A stretch of DNA of 64,000 bases from Cyanidium caldarium (GCA_026184775.1 JANCYW010000003.1:62001-126000), one strand, 5' to 3'; shown: positions 17,950-28,110, numbered from the stretch's first letter. Notes: generated from the letters alone by a model not told the origin. Program-made: numbers and translations.

Positions 17950-19428
17950 ATGAGCGACGACCGTGCAGACGTTCCGGCCCTATTTCTGAACCGTGTCGAG
18001 GAGGTGCCACCGGACTCGGCCTTGGCGCATGTACTACGCGACGAGGAGACGCCCGAGGAGCGCGCTGAACTCGCTCGCGACCGCGGCAACGCTTTCTTTC
18101 GCGCGGCCATGCGGGTGGCCCGCCAGACGCGAGAGGCGCCTGCCGACGAGGCCGTCAAGGAGTTGACACCGGTTGAGAGACAGGATCGGGTGCAGGCGCT
18201 GTTGCGACAGGCGGCCGAGTGGTACACGCAGGGACTGGAGGTCGGTTGCGCGGAACGTGCAGTCAACGCGGCATTGTATGTGAATCGCGCCACCGTGCAC
18301 ATTCAGCGAGGCAACTACGGCCGGGCGTTGCAGGATGCCCGGCGATGTTTGGAACGATGGGATGACGCGTATGTCAAGGCGTATCAACGGGCGGCGTATG
18401 CGGCGATGCAGCTGTCGCGGTACGCCGAGGCCATGCGGTGGTGTGAGGCGGGGTTGGCGTTGGCGCCGGGCCGCGGCGCTGCGGCGGGGAGCGATGCGCA
18501 GGCGTTGCAGACGTTGCGGGAGCAGATTCAGCAGCGGCAACGCGCGGAACAACAACGCCAGCAGCGCATGTACGATGCTCGGTGGCGCACACAGCAAGAG
18601 CAGAGGCGTTTGCTCGCGGCGCTGCAGGAGCGCGGAGTGCGCATTGGCGCGCCGCTCTTCGCGCAACAGCGGCGATATCCCACGACGATGCCGCGCTGGG
18701 CCGTTGATGACGGCGATGACGGTGCATCGTCATTGTTGTGGCCGCTGTTGGTGGTGTATCCTGAACACGATCAATCCGACTACCTCGAGGCGGTGCACGA
18801 GGCCACATCGCTGCACGAAGTGCTGCAATGGCTATTGCCACCGCCGGGCGCGCCGGCGCTGCCGTGGGATCGCGCCGACCTCTACCGCCCGGATCAAGTG
18901 TGTGCCTGGTAAGTGCAATGCGTCGAATCGCCAAAAGTCGGGCAGCACACCTTCCGGGAGGCGGCGAGTGATGAGAGGGTGGTGTTGGATGGGCTGACAA
19001 GTTGCCGGCACCCGCAAGAACCGGCACCCATCTCGTGCCGTTTACCCGTCTGAACGCCGCCCGTACACCGGACGACGTCTTTGTCACCCGCAGCGTGTGT
19101 TGATGCTTCAGCAACTAACCGCCCCCGACGGCATCTACTGTGAGATGTGTCTACGGGCGTCGACAGGTATGCCACCCAATGGACGCGAACTGCCGACGAC
19201 ACAGACACTTTCGTCGGTTCCACTCTGCCACCCGATGCGATCGGAGAGTGGCGACCAGTGCCACTGGAACCCCACCAGGCGACCGACGCCGGAAGTGGCG
19301 GCTCCGGTTGGTCTCTGGGAGCGTTGCTACGCCAGCCCGATTATACCGTGCCGCTCTTCCCGGTGTTGCTGATAGCACCGATTCCTTGTCCGCCGCGCCC
19401 GGGATGGTTGTTAGCGCATCGCTCGTAG
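17950..19428 (+). CDS. TTC4: TTC4/CNS1 Hsp90-Hsp70 co-chaperone, two exons (17950-18908, 19167-19428)
   Basis: The spliced protein is 406 residues. Exon 1 encodes the TPR domain (LARDRGNAFFRAAM, ALYVNRATVHIQRGNYGRAL, YVKAYQRAAYAAMQLSRYAEAM) with the carboxylate-clamp Asn, Asn, Lys and Arg. A basic helix follows, then the start of the C-terminal wheel domain (LLWPLLVVYPEHDQSDYLEAV). Read without splicing, the frame stops in the middle of the wheel domain, exactly at a GTAAGT donor. Joining to 19167 restores TGG and continues with LGALLRQPDYTVPLFPVLLI, which matches the end of the TTC4/CNS1 wheel domain. TTC4 links Hsp70 and Hsp90 and is essential in yeast (CNS1). The fit of exon 2 to the family makes the intron convincing. 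Confidence 0.87.
18909..19166 (+). other. Spliceosomal intron in TTC4 (258 bp)
   Basis: The donor is GTAAGT at 18909-18914. An ACTAAC branch site lies at 19114-19119, with the branch A 48 bases before the acceptor CAG at 19164-19166. Splicing joins phase-2 ends TG and G into a Trp codon and removes an otherwise premature TAA. It is the only intron in the window with all three consensus elements. Confidence 0.85.
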
Positions 19429-19664
19429 TGTGCGCGGGCGCTGTAAACGACCGGCGCGCTGCGATGGGAAGCGAGAGGCCACGTGAGGGGCACTTCCCAA
19501 AACGTCACGTAAAGAAGCGTTCCGTCACGCAACGTTGTGCGCCCGCGTCAGTTTCGCTTTCCGCAATCGTTCTCGGTGTTTGTGCTTCAACGAGCAGTCG
19601 TCGGCTGCGGCGCTGTTCTTTCTCAGAGTCGCCCTCCCACACGCCGGGCGATCCAGCAGCCGAG

Positions 19665-21863
19665 ATGCAAGGAGAAGCAGGGGACGGTGGCGGAAGTGGA
19701 TTGGGCGCTCGTAGTGCCGTTGGAGTCGCCAGCGGTCGGGGCGCGGCCCGCACCATCACCCGCTTCCGTAACCTGCAGACGACCACACTGGGCAACGCCA
19801 CGAAGCGGTGGACGCGCAAGCTGACTGCGGCGTTCTCTTCGGACGTGGAGGCGGCGGTACTCAAGGCGACCAAGCCCAAGTACACGGCGCCGAAGGAGAA
19901 GTACGTGTTGACGCTGCTGGCTGCCACCAACGGCTGCGGCGAGTTGTTCTTCACCTCACTGGCGGAGGCGACCGGCAGTGCCGAGGGCGCAACCACCGGT
20001 GGCGCCTTGAATCGCAGCGTCAGCGGCGGTAGTAAGAACGGTGACGGCGGTGGCGGCGGGCAGGGCAAGCGCATCGCTGCGGTGAACCCCAGCGGCAAGC
20101 CGCATTACGGCCTGAACAAAGTGTCCACGTTTACGCTGCAGCGGCATGCGCACGCGCCCATGCACGCCCCGCTCGATGAAGCCGAGCAGCCGAGCTACGG
20201 CGAGCGCGTGCTGTTGTGTGGCGACATCGTGCGCAAACTGTGGCGGCATGGCGCCGAGCGCGACTGGCGCATCGTCAGCAAAGTGCTCATGGTGGTCCAC
20301 CGTATGATGCGGGACGCCGGCGAGTACGCCGATAGTGTCGTGTTCAAGCTGTGGTCGATCAAGTACGACAGCCTGGCGCGCAATCACCACAGCATCGGGT
20401 CGGAGACGGGCGCGGCGGTGGCCTATGCACAACGCCCGATGCCGCTGCCCTTGGAGTGGCTGGATCGCCTGGAGATGCGCAGCGCGCTGGCCGCGCCCAA
20501 CGTTCCCAGGAACGTGTCGGCACGGTACGGCGGCTCCGGCACGCTGCCGCACGAGTCTCACGCGAACCCATCCGCGCAGCACTACCACACCATGTGTTTG
20601 TCGCAGCTGGCGGAGTCGTTCCGGGACGAGAGCCGCACCCGCCCCGAAGCCGCGCTGTGCTCTCGCCTGGTGCGCGCCTATGCCCACTATGTAGCCGCGC
20701 GATTGGACGCTTTCCGTTTGCTCTATTTGCGCGACCGCACGGACAATATGCTGACGGCATGTGTAACGGACCCGGAGGGTTTCGCCCTTGACGACGAGGA
20801 GGAATGCGGTGGCGACGGCGGCGACAAGCGCGTCGACGAAACGGGCGTCGTCTCCAACGCGCTGGGCGAAGAGTTGCGCGAGCGACCTTCGTTTCGTCGC
20901 TCCCTGCGCGAAGTGTTGCCGGTGCTGCTGCAATTGATCGAACTGGCCACCGCGGTGAATTTGCACTCGCTGAGCGCCGAGGAGGCCGCCGAGCACGCGT
21001 CGCCGGCCCGCGTCGACAGCAGCGCCTCCATGGAACGGTCGCGGTCGATGCGCAGCGGCCCGCTGCCGGTGGCTCCGGCGAGCATGCTCAACGAAATCAC
21101 CGCCGAGGCCATACGGTTGCTGGTGCACGACGTGATGCATCTGTTCACCACCGCAAGCGACCTGATGGAGCAGATTCTGGAGCAACAGGTGTTTCTCAGC
21201 GGCAGCAGCGCAGCACTGATGCGTTGCTGTCGCCAGCGCTACCAACAGTACGTGAGCACGGTGCAGCGAGTGCGCGACTGGCTCGACGTCACCAGCAACG
21301 GTTTGTTGGGCGTGGAAGAGGGCGCGGATGCGGCGGCGCCCGGTGTGCGCAAACGCGTGCTGGGCAACGCGGCCGCCGAGGCGATGTTGCGGGGTGAACT
21401 GGATTACGTACCGGTGGATTTGATCGATCGCGGCTGGTGGGCGGATTCGTTCGCCCTATCCGAGCGCGCCCCGGAGTCGCCATCGGAGCGGAGGGGAGCG
21501 CCGAGGTCGTCGCCCCGTCGTCCAGAGGCCGGACGCGTCGAGCGAGGCGCGACGCGCCCGCCGCGACCGACACAGTCGACGGTGCCGCCGGCCGGCACCC
21601 TCCGCAAGGCGCGCTCGTTGAGAGAGTTGGCCGCTCAGGGCGACGGCTCCGATCTGTCGCCCGATGAGACCACCACCGCGGCGATGGACGCGAACTGGCG
21701 TGACATCGACGACGAACTGCGTCGGCTGGAAGTGCAGTTTGAATCCGAGCGCCTGGCCCTGCAACGAGCCTATGAAACTCGGCGAGCGGTGCTGCTCACC
21801 CGAAAATCGCAGCTTCACCGGGTGCAACATGCGCACCGACACGAACGACGGCCGTCGATGTAG
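19665..21863 (+). CDS. ANTH-domain clathrin assembly protein (AP180/CALM family)
   Basis: The 732-residue protein starts with an ANTH domain. Its phosphoinositide-binding patch KATKPKYTAPKEKYV (K, PK.K.) is followed by the helical repeat TLLAATNGCG, WRIVSKVLMVVHRMMRDAG and SVVFKLWSIKYDS. Further ANTH helices (YAHYVAARLDAFRLLYLRD, LLQLIELATAVNLHS, EAIRLLVHDVMHLF, YVSTVQRVRDWLDV) extend to about residue 570. Gly-rich and Ser-rich inserts lie between the early helices. The C-terminal tail is disordered and ends in an amphipathic coiled coil. AP180/CALM proteins recruit clathrin and SNARE cargo at PIP2-rich membranes. No clear clathrin box or NPF motif is seen. Start: ATG 19665 sits nearest the domain; ATG 19464 is also in frame. 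Confidence 0.85.
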   Translation: MQGEAGDGGGSGLGARSAVGVASGRGAARTITRFRNLQTTTLGNATKRWTRKLTAAFSSDVEAAVLKATKPKYTAPKEKYVLTLLAATNGCGELFFTSLAEATGSAEGATTGGALNRSVSGGSKNGDGGGGGQGKRIAAVNPSGKPHYGLNKVSTFTLQRHAHAPMHAPLDEAEQPSYGERVLLCGDIVRKLWRHGAERDWRIVSKVLMVVHRMMRDAGEYADSVVFKLWSIKYDSLARNHHSIGSETGAAVAYAQRPMPLPLEWLDRLEMRSALAAPNVPRNVSARYGGSGTLPHESHANPSAQHYHTMCLSQLAESFRDESRTRPEAALCSRLVRAYAHYVAARLDAFRLLYLRDRTDNMLTACVTDPEGFALDDEEECGGDGGDKRVDETGVVSNALGEELRERPSFRRSLREVLPVLLQLIELATAVNLHSLSAEEAAEHASPARVDSSASMERSRSMRSGPLPVAPASMLNEITAEAIRLLVHDVMHLFTTASDLMEQILEQQVFLSGSSAALMRCCRQRYQQYVSTVQRVRDWLDVTSNGLLGVEEGADAAAPGVRKRVLGNAAAEAMLRGELDYVPVDLIDRGWWADSFALSERAPESPSERRGAPRSSPRRPEAGRVERGATRPPRPTQSTVPPAGTLRKARSLRELAAQGDGSDLSPDETTTAAMDANWRDIDDELRRLEVQFESERLALQRAYETRRAVLLTRKSQLHRVQHAHRHERRPSM

Positions 21864-22185
21864 GCGGGGAGCATGAACTTCATCCCGATGCAGATATTTG
21901 TACGTAGGGAGCGGCGATGCCACATCCACCCGTCGCCGCAGTAAAGTACGCCCGCCGATGCCCACGATACCGGTGTCGTTGCCTGCGTAGAGCGCTCGAT
22001 CTGCGGCAAGGGACTCCCACGCGCAACTCGAAAAGTCCGATGGGAGACGCGCCCGTCCGCGACGATGAATCTCGGGGCGGCGATTGCGGACATCATGGGC
22101 CGAGCTGCCGTTGCGCTCACCGTCGGCAGATCAAGTGCTCGTCCTCCGCCGCGCCAGGCAGGACTGCAGGTGCACTGGACACTGC
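21864..22185. other. Gene-free stretch between the ANTH gene and TAF2
   Basis: This 322-bp gap holds no recognisable gene. A short ATG-initiated frame at about 22062 runs into the first codons of TAF2 in another phase and could be an upstream reading frame. No repeat or known motif is evident. Confidence 0.5.
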
Positions 22186-25100
22186 ATGGACAGGTATGGA
22201 GAGGCTACAGCGAGTGGCAGAGGGATTGTGGATGAGAACGGTGGTGTCGAGGAGCACGAGGAGCACGGGCGGCAGCGAGCAGGAGAGGAGGCATCCCGAG
22301 GCCCTGTCCGGGCGCTTGCCGACGCCACTGCAGCTTCGAGTCTGCCGCGGCGAGAGGGCGAAGGAGGCGATGCGGTGAAAAGCAGTCGCCGGCCGATACA
22401 GAGTGCGTCCGCCAACGGACACAGCTCGCGAGCGGTCGACGTCGAGGCCGGCAGCGGCGGCGGGGACGAGGAGGACGGAGCCGACGACGAGGGCGATGAG
22501 GAGGGCGCTGGCGGTGTCGAAAGCGGGGAGCGATGCACACCGCTGGCACCAGATGAGCAACAGCGTGGGTTTCGATTGCTGCACGAGTCGTTGCGACTGT
22601 GGGTGGACTTTGAACGGCAGATACTGCAGGGAGAGGCCGACCTGCAGCTGTGGCTGTGCGAGCCGCAGCCGTCCGAGGCAGTGCGGCCCGCCGACGCGTT
22701 CACGCTGCGGCTCAACTGCCGGCGCTGCACCATCCATCGAGTCACCGTGAACGGCATCGATGCGCCGTTCCGACTGGAGAGCGCCCTGGATGACGCGGCC
22801 GCCCTGGCGACCTGCGCCGAACGCATCTACCCCATTCCCACTGTGGATGCCGTCGAGGGCCATCGAGCGCGCTGGGCGCGGGAGGCGGCGCTGGGAGAGC
22901 TGCACGTGGAAGTGTCTCGCGCATTGTTGGGCACTGTTGAGGGGGATGCGGAGGCGGTGGGAGATGGCGAGGACGCGACGAAGCCGGAGACAACATGGGA
23001 GAACCAGGGCGCGGCGTCGAGGCGTACATCGGCGTGGCGACGACAAATTCCCGGTGAGGGCGGCAAGATGTTCGCGGTGTGCGACGTCATCATGCACATC
23101 GAGTACGAGACGTGGCCCGATGGCGGCGGCGCGCACTTTGTGGTCGGCGACGACGTCGAGGAGGATCCGGCGACATCGACGCCCGACCATCCCGACATTC
23201 CCGAGGCATCCTTCGACGGCACGGCGCAGCTGCCGTTGCTGCAACACATGTACATCGAGTCGCGCTATGGCATGGCGCGGCTGTGGATGCCGTGCGTGGA
23301 CACGCCCGAGGCGGTATGCGCCGGGAGCAGCGCCCGCTGCCCGTTCCGACTGGAGGTGACCGTGCCCACCGGAATGCGGGTGGTGGCGGCTGGCGAGCTG
23401 TTGGGCTCGTATCTAGAGCGACCACCACGACGGCCACGACGGCCGCCGCCGAGTGCCAGCGCACTGGTGGACGATCCCGAAGCATCCGTCACCCGCTTTG
23501 TGTTCCAAGTGACGGAACCGGCTGCTGCCGGCGAGATCCTCTTCGCTGCCGGCCACTTGCGGGCACTGCCCGACCGCCTGCGCCCGCAGAGCATGACCTA
23601 CTTTTGCGTGCGTGGACAGTTGCGCCAACTCGTGAACACCACCGACTTTGTGCCGTCGGCGCTGGAGTCGCTCGAATCCTATTTCGGGGTGGCGCGCCCG
23701 ACGGGCTCGTTCAAGGCGGTGTTTGTGGGCGGCGGCATGGCGGAAGTGCCACAGATAAGCGCCGTCGGCGGCATCGTCATCGCCGCCGAGACCGAACTCT
23801 TCTCCGACCGGGTGATCGACGACGTGTTCCGCTCACACCACCTGCTGGCGACGGCGCTGGCCGGGATGTGGCTCGGTCGCGTGTTCCGCCCGGTGCACCT
23901 GTCGGACGGGTGGCTGTTCGTCGGCCTGGCGGAGTATGTCGGCGCGCTGTGTCTGCGCAAGACTCTGGGCAACACCTGGTGTCGTCTGTTCTTTCGGGAT
24001 GCTCTGAAGGTGGTCATCGAGAGCGGACAGGGCCGCCTGCGGTACTCGGCGCTGGAGCGGCCAGCAGTAGGCAGCACGCCGGCCTCGCGCTACCTGGCGA
24101 TGCTGCTGGTGGCCGCGCTGGACCGGCGTGCCGAACGCAAGGGAGACGAGGTCGGCAGAAGTGCACCAGCGCCGAAAAAGTCCGCGGCGGCGCGAGTGGA
24201 CAGCGGCGAGGCGGTGCGCGCGGCCGTGCATTCGTTGATGCTGTCGCCGCCCAAGAACGGCGCGCTGAGCGTGAAGATGCTGGTGCGCCTGCTGGAACGC
24301 CGTCACAACGTGCACCTGAGTGGTTTTGTGCGCCAGTACCTGGGGAGCAACGCATTTCCCACCTTCACCTGCGGATATCGGTACGACTCGCGCGAGCACA
24401 AGATCGAGCTGGCCCTGAAACAGGCGGTCGCCCCGCGCCGCCGGGCCGGCGAGGTGCGCGAGCCGACGCTCTTCAAGGGCGTCATCAAGGTGAGCGTGCG
24501 CGAGCCCGAGGACCACTACACCGTGGAGTGCGAAGTGGTCGACGCGGTGCACGTGTTTGACATCCCGTGCCGCACTCGCAAGGGCGGGGCGATGTCGCGC
24601 GCGCGCAGCACCGACGAGACGGCAGCGGCGGCGACCGCCGGCGGAGAGGCAACGGCCGGCGCCACCACGGTCACCGCTATGGGCGATGCCGTCTCGGCCA
24701 CGTACGAGCCGGTGCTGTGGATTCGCATCGACCCGGAGATGGAGTGGGTGTGCGCCATCCACCTTCGGCAGTCGGAGCGCGCGTGGATGCGGCAGCTGGT
24801 GGGCGAGCGCGACGTGCTCAGTCAGATGGACTGCTGCGAGGCGATGTCGTCGGGCGCATCGGTGGCGGCGGCCCGGTGTCTGCGCGACTCCATTCTGCAC
24901 AATGCGCAGGTGCACTACCGGGTGCGCTGTGCGGCGGCGCTGGCGCTGGCCCGCTCGGCAGGGCGCGAGACCGGGTTTGCGGGCTTGGAGGCGCTGCTCA
25001 CGTTTTACCGGCGACATTACCTGGTGGAGCGGGAGACGGCATCCGCGGAGGGCGAGGACGCATCTGCCACAGCGGCCGCTTCGGAGGGCGTTCCGTGGTG

Positions 25101-26580
25101 GCGGCGTTGTCTGCCTCGCCCGGCCGACTTTAGTCGCGACTTGGCGGCGTACTATCTGCAGCGGGCACTGCTGCAAGCGCTGGGAGCGGTGCGGGTGGCG
25201 CGGGAAGGCGATGCCGCCCGACGCGCCCCGACCGACGCTTTCGAGGTGCTGCTGATGGTGTTGCGGTATCACAACAATCAGGGCAACGCCTTCGATGACG
25301 GTTACTGGGTTCGGGACGCGCTGCGGGCGCTGGTGTCGGCCGCGTACACCAACGACGGCTGGCAGGGCCGGCGTGTGCAGAGCGTCCTGGAGCGGTATCG
25401 AATGCGGGATCACTGGTTGCCCAGCCATCAGCAGGTGGTGACGGCGGCGTGCATCCAGGCGCAGACGGAGCTGCTGGCATCGGGGAGTGCAGTGTGCGGT
25501 GACGGAGAGGGCGCAGAGGCGGGCGACGAATGGGAGCGGTACGAGGCTTTTCTGTGGCAATGGATACCGCCGCCGCCGCCGCCAGCGCGCCATACGGAGA
25601 GCGCACCGCCGCGAGCGGGAGCGTACGGACAGCCGTCGTGGATACTGCGACCGTTCGAAGCGGCGATCGACGGACTGGTGCGGTTGTTTGGCGACCGCGA
25701 GGAGGTCCTCGACCGACTGCTGCGATGGTCGATGCAGTGGCCGCGTCCGCGCTACGCCTGCTGCCTGTTGCAGACGCTGTCGCGGTATGGTGTGCGCGGC
25801 AGCCGTCTGACGCGCTTGCTGCGCAGCGACAGCGAGTACGCCATGCAGATGGTGCGGCGCGTGCTGCGGCAGATCGCCCTCGAATCGGACGCGTCGGTGC
25901 GCCTGTACTTGGCAGACTGGGCGCGTGCCCTGTGGGGGCCGCGGGAACCGACGCCGCTGCTGCCGGAGTCGGAGTACAGACGGCGAATGCAGCGGCGCCG
26001 CGGTTTGGTGGTGACCATGCCGACGGGTCGGGCGACTGAAGCAGCGCATCCGCCAATAGGAGGGGAGGCGGATGAGATCGAGGCCGGCGCTGCAATGCCC
26101 GAAGTGGTGCTGATCAAGATGCCCGAGCAGGGCGAGAAAAGGGAGGAGGCGACGAGCGATGGCCAGCGTGCCGTGGCGGGCGGTGCTTCCGCGGGCGATG
26201 GCGCTGACAGTGGGCCGGTGTTGACGGTGCGCTTGCCCACGACCGCGGCCACCCTGGATCACCCCATCGAGAAGAGACCGAGCACAGCCGCTCGCGAGCC
26301 GTCCCGCGAGCTGGATATCGAAGATGCCACCTACGTGCACCTGGTGGAGTCGCAGGTGTTTCGCCCCGCCGGGTGCGCGGTGGTCGACGAGCAGTGGCTG
26401 CAGCACGGCGCGCTACCCGCCGCCGGCAAGCGCTGGAGCAAAAAGGTGGTGATGCCCGCTGGCGGCACGATCAGCAAGGCGAGCGGGGCGCCGGAGGTGG
26501 CCAGAACGGAGGACGCGCCCATCCAGCCGTTGCGCGTGAAATTGACTCTAGACCCGGCGGCCTCACAGGACCACGCCTGA
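22186..26580 (+). CDS. TAF2: TFIID subunit TAF2 (M1-aminopeptidase-like)
   Basis: At 1464 residues this is the size of TAF2, the core-promoter-binding subunit of TFIID. The N-terminal half has the inactive M1-peptidase fold: RCTIHRVTVNG, YIESRYGMARLWMPCVDTPE, PTGMRVVAAGELLG and FVGGGMAEVPQISAVGGIVI. The peptidase HExxH is replaced by SHHLLATALAGMW near residues 549-561, and GLAEYVGALCLRK follows as in TAF2. The middle is an ARM/HEAT-like solenoid (YRVRCAAALALARSAG). The C-terminal region is acidic and disordered, then LRVKLTLDP at the end. A disordered leader of about 120 residues precedes the conserved part. ATG 22186 is the first in frame. The stop is 50 bp from the convergent small membrane-protein gene. 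Confidence 0.9.
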   Translation: MDRYGEATASGRGIVDENGGVEEHEEHGRQRAGEEASRGPVRALADATAASSLPRREGEGGDAVKSSRRPIQSASANGHSSRAVDVEAGSGGGDEEDGADDEGDEEGAGGVESGERCTPLAPDEQQRGFRLLHESLRLWVDFERQILQGEADLQLWLCEPQPSEAVRPADAFTLRLNCRRCTIHRVTVNGIDAPFRLESALDDAAALATCAERIYPIPTVDAVEGHRARWAREAALGELHVEVSRALLGTVEGDAEAVGDGEDATKPETTWENQGAASRRTSAWRRQIPGEGGKMFAVCDVIMHIEYETWPDGGGAHFVVGDDVEEDPATSTPDHPDIPEASFDGTAQLPLLQHMYIESRYGMARLWMPCVDTPEAVCAGSSARCPFRLEVTVPTGMRVVAAGELLGSYLERPPRRPRRPPPSASALVDDPEASVTRFVFQVTEPAAAGEILFAAGHLRALPDRLRPQSMTYFCVRGQLRQLVNTTDFVPSALESLESYFGVARPTGSFKAVFVGGGMAEVPQISAVGGIVIAAETELFSDRVIDDVFRSHHLLATALAGMWLGRVFRPVHLSDGWLFVGLAEYVGALCLRKTLGNTWCRLFFRDALKVVIESGQGRLRYSALERPAVGSTPASRYLAMLLVAALDRRAERKGDEVGRSAPAPKKSAAARVDSGEAVRAAVHSLMLSPPKNGALSVKMLVRLLERRHNVHLSGFVRQYLGSNAFPTFTCGYRYDSREHKIELALKQAVAPRRRAGEVREPTLFKGVIKVSVREPEDHYTVECEVVDAVHVFDIPCRTRKGGAMSRARSTDETAAAATAGGEATAGATTVTAMGDAVSATYEPVLWIRIDPEMEWVCAIHLRQSERAWMRQLVGERDVLSQMDCCEAMSSGASVAAARCLRDSILHNAQVHYRVRCAAALALARSAGRETGFAGLEALLTFYRRHYLVERETASAEGEDASATAAASEGVPWWRRCLPRPADFSRDLAAYYLQRALLQALGAVRVAREGDAARRAPTDAFEVLLMVLRYHNNQGNAFDDGYWVRDALRALVSAAYTNDGWQGRRVQSVLERYRMRDHWLPSHQQVVTAACIQAQTELLASGSAVCGDGEGAEAGDEWERYEAFLWQWIPPPPPPARHTESAPPRAGAYGQPSWILRPFEAAIDGLVRLFGDREEVLDRLLRWSMQWPRPRYACCLLQTLSRYGVRGSRLTRLLRSDSEYAMQMVRRVLRQIALESDASVRLYLADWARALWGPREPTPLLPESEYRRRMQRRRGLVVTMPTGRATEAAHPPIGGEADEIEAGAAMPEVVLIKMPEQGEKREEATSDGQRAVAGGASAGDGADSGPVLTVRLPTTAATLDHPIEKRPSTAAREPSRELDIEDATYVHLVESQVFRPAGCAVVDEQWLQHGALPAAGKRWSKKVVMPAGGTISKASGAPEVARTEDAPIQPLRVKLTLDPAASQDHA

Positions 26581-26630
26581 AGAGGGCAACGCAACCATCT
26601 GCATCGCCGTGAACGTTTCGCCTGCATTAT

Positions 26631-26792
26631 CTATCGAGTCTTCTTGGTGCTGGCCATGCCGCCGAATAACAACGTGTCTTGGCGGGAGACGTTGCCCAGC
26701 CGCCAGAGCGCCACCACGCTCAGCGCCAAGAAGAGTGCCAGTGCCGCCGACACTCCCAGAGAAAAGAGCAGCATCTCTCCCGAATCTTCCAT
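26631..26792 (-). CDS. 53-residue single-pass membrane protein with a C-terminal KKxx motif
   Basis: I do not recognise this gene. The predicted protein has a short acidic N terminus, one hydrophobic segment (about residues 8-30, LLFSLGVSAALALFLALSVV), a short polar tail and the ending KKTR, which fits the KKxx COPI retrieval signal of ER membrane proteins. The topology would be N-out with a cytosolic tail. It sits between TAF2 (convergent, 50 bp) and RAD51 (divergent, 274 bp), filling a gap with no other candidate. A chance frame of this length is possible, but a clean transmembrane helix ending in a dilysine signal is unlikely by chance. Confidence 0.5.
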   Translation of the reverse strand: MEDSGEMLLFSLGVSAALALFLALSVVALWRLGNVSRQDTLLFGGMASTKKTR

Positions 26793-27066
26793 GGGTGCGT
26801 GCGTGCGTGAGCCAACCAGAGGAGGAGAGAACCTAAAGAGGAACAGAGAGGGGCCGGATGAGCGGTGCGTCGACGCCAATCCGAGTCCGAAGAGAGCGCG
26901 CCGCTTCGTCCATGCGGAACACCCCATTCTCCTGTACAGTTTCACCTCCTTTTGTACAAGGTTCCCGTCTCCAAGCCGATCGCCACCGAAATGCGTGCAT
27001 CGATTTTCCTCGGCGAGTCGGTTCTGCCGTTCTCCCGCCCACGAGACGACGTCACCCCTTGGTCCC

Positions 27067-28110
27067 ATGAGTCGCACGGAGAGTAGACAGAATTCGGGCC
27101 GGCAATCCAAGCAGGCAGTCACGGCTGCTACCTCATCTCCGTCTATCGAAGCGTATCAGTTGGTGGATGCGCTCGAGGCGCACGGCGTGTCCGCCACCGA
27201 TATCAAGAAACTTCGCGAGGCGGGCATCGTCACCTGTCTAGGAGTGCTGCAGCGGCCGCGGCGGCACTTGCTGGACATCAAGGGACTGTCTGAAGCGAAA
27301 CTGGATAAAATCTTGGCTGCCGCCAAGGCGGCCGACGGCGGCGTGCAGTACCGCACCGGAGCGGAACGCGCGGCCGAGCGGCAGCGGGTCATTCGGGTGT
27401 CCACCGGCAGCCGCGCTCTGGATGCTCTACTCGGCGGCGGCATCGAGTCGGGCGCCATCACTGAAGTGTACGGTGAATTCCGCTGCGGCAAGACGCAGTT
27501 GTGCCACACGGTGGCGGTGACCGCCCAGGCCGCGGAGAGCGAGGCCGCCGGCCGGGTGATCTACATCGACACCGAGGGCAATTTTCGGCCGGAGCGCATA
27601 CGCAGTATCGCCGAGCACCACGGACTGGACGCCGACGACGTGCTGGAGAACATCGCCCATGCGCGCGCCTACACCACCGACCAGCAGCTGGAGCTGCTGC
27701 GAGAGGCGGCGGCATTGATGTGCGAGGCGCGTTACGCGCTGTGCATCGTGGACTCCGCCACGTCGCTGTACCGCGTCGACTACAGTGGTCGCGGCGAGTT
27801 GAGTGCGCGCCAGCAACACTTGAACCAGTTCATGAGCGGGCTGGTGAAAATGGCCGAGGAATTCAACGTGGCCGCCCTGATCACCAACCAGGTGCAGGCG
27901 TGCCCGGATGGCGCGGCCGCCATGTTTGTGGCCAACCCGATGAAACCCATCGGTGGCCACGTGATGGCACACGCCTCGACCACCCGGGTGTGCCTGCGGA
28001 AAGGACGCGCCGAACAGCGCATCGCCAAGCTGGTGGACAGTCCGGCACTGCCCGAGGCCGAAACCACTTTTGAGATTAGTCTCGGCGGTGTGGTAGATGT
28101 CACCGAGTAG
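27067..28110 (+). CDS. RAD51: RAD51 recombinase
   Basis: The 347-residue protein is the eukaryotic strand-exchange recombinase of homologous recombination. An N-terminal helix-hairpin-helix region (VTCLGVLQRPRRHLLDIKGLSEAK) precedes the RecA-like core. Walker A is GEFRCGKTQ, Walker B is ALCIVDSATSLYR, and VDYSGRGELSARQQHLNQF and GGHVMAHASTTRVCLRKGR follow. SATSLYRVDYSGRGELSARQ favours RAD51 over DMC1, although some positions (ITNQVQACPDG) differ from both. The length is close to the family norm (about 340). ATG 27067 gives a short 25-residue leader. The upstream 274 bp is shared with the divergent small membrane-protein gene. Confidence 0.93.
   Translation: MSRTESRQNSGRQSKQAVTAATSSPSIEAYQLVDALEAHGVSATDIKKLREAGIVTCLGVLQRPRRHLLDIKGLSEAKLDKILAAAKAADGGVQYRTGAERAAERQRVIRVSTGSRALDALLGGGIESGAITEVYGEFRCGKTQLCHTVAVTAQAAESEAAGRVIYIDTEGNFRPERIRSIAEHHGLDADDVLENIAHARAYTTDQQLELLREAAALMCEARYALCIVDSATSLYRVDYSGRGELSARQQHLNQFMSGLVKMAEEFNVAALITNQVQACPDGAAAMFVANPMKPIGGHVMAHASTTRVCLRKGRAEQRIAKLVDSPALPEAETTFEISLGGVVDVTE

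Noticed and set aside
18910-18912. TTC4 as a truncated pseudogene ending at 18912
   Set aside because: The stop sits inside a perfect donor site, and splicing restores the expected C terminus.
22062-22230. Short frame starting MNLGAAIADIMGR upstream of TAF2 as a gene
   Set aside because: It runs into the TAF2 coding region in another phase and shows no domain; at most an upstream reading frame.
23833-26406. 857-codon frame antisense to TAF2
   Set aside because: Opposite the conserved TAF2 gene; His/Arg/Gln-rich translation typical of antisense GC-rich frames.
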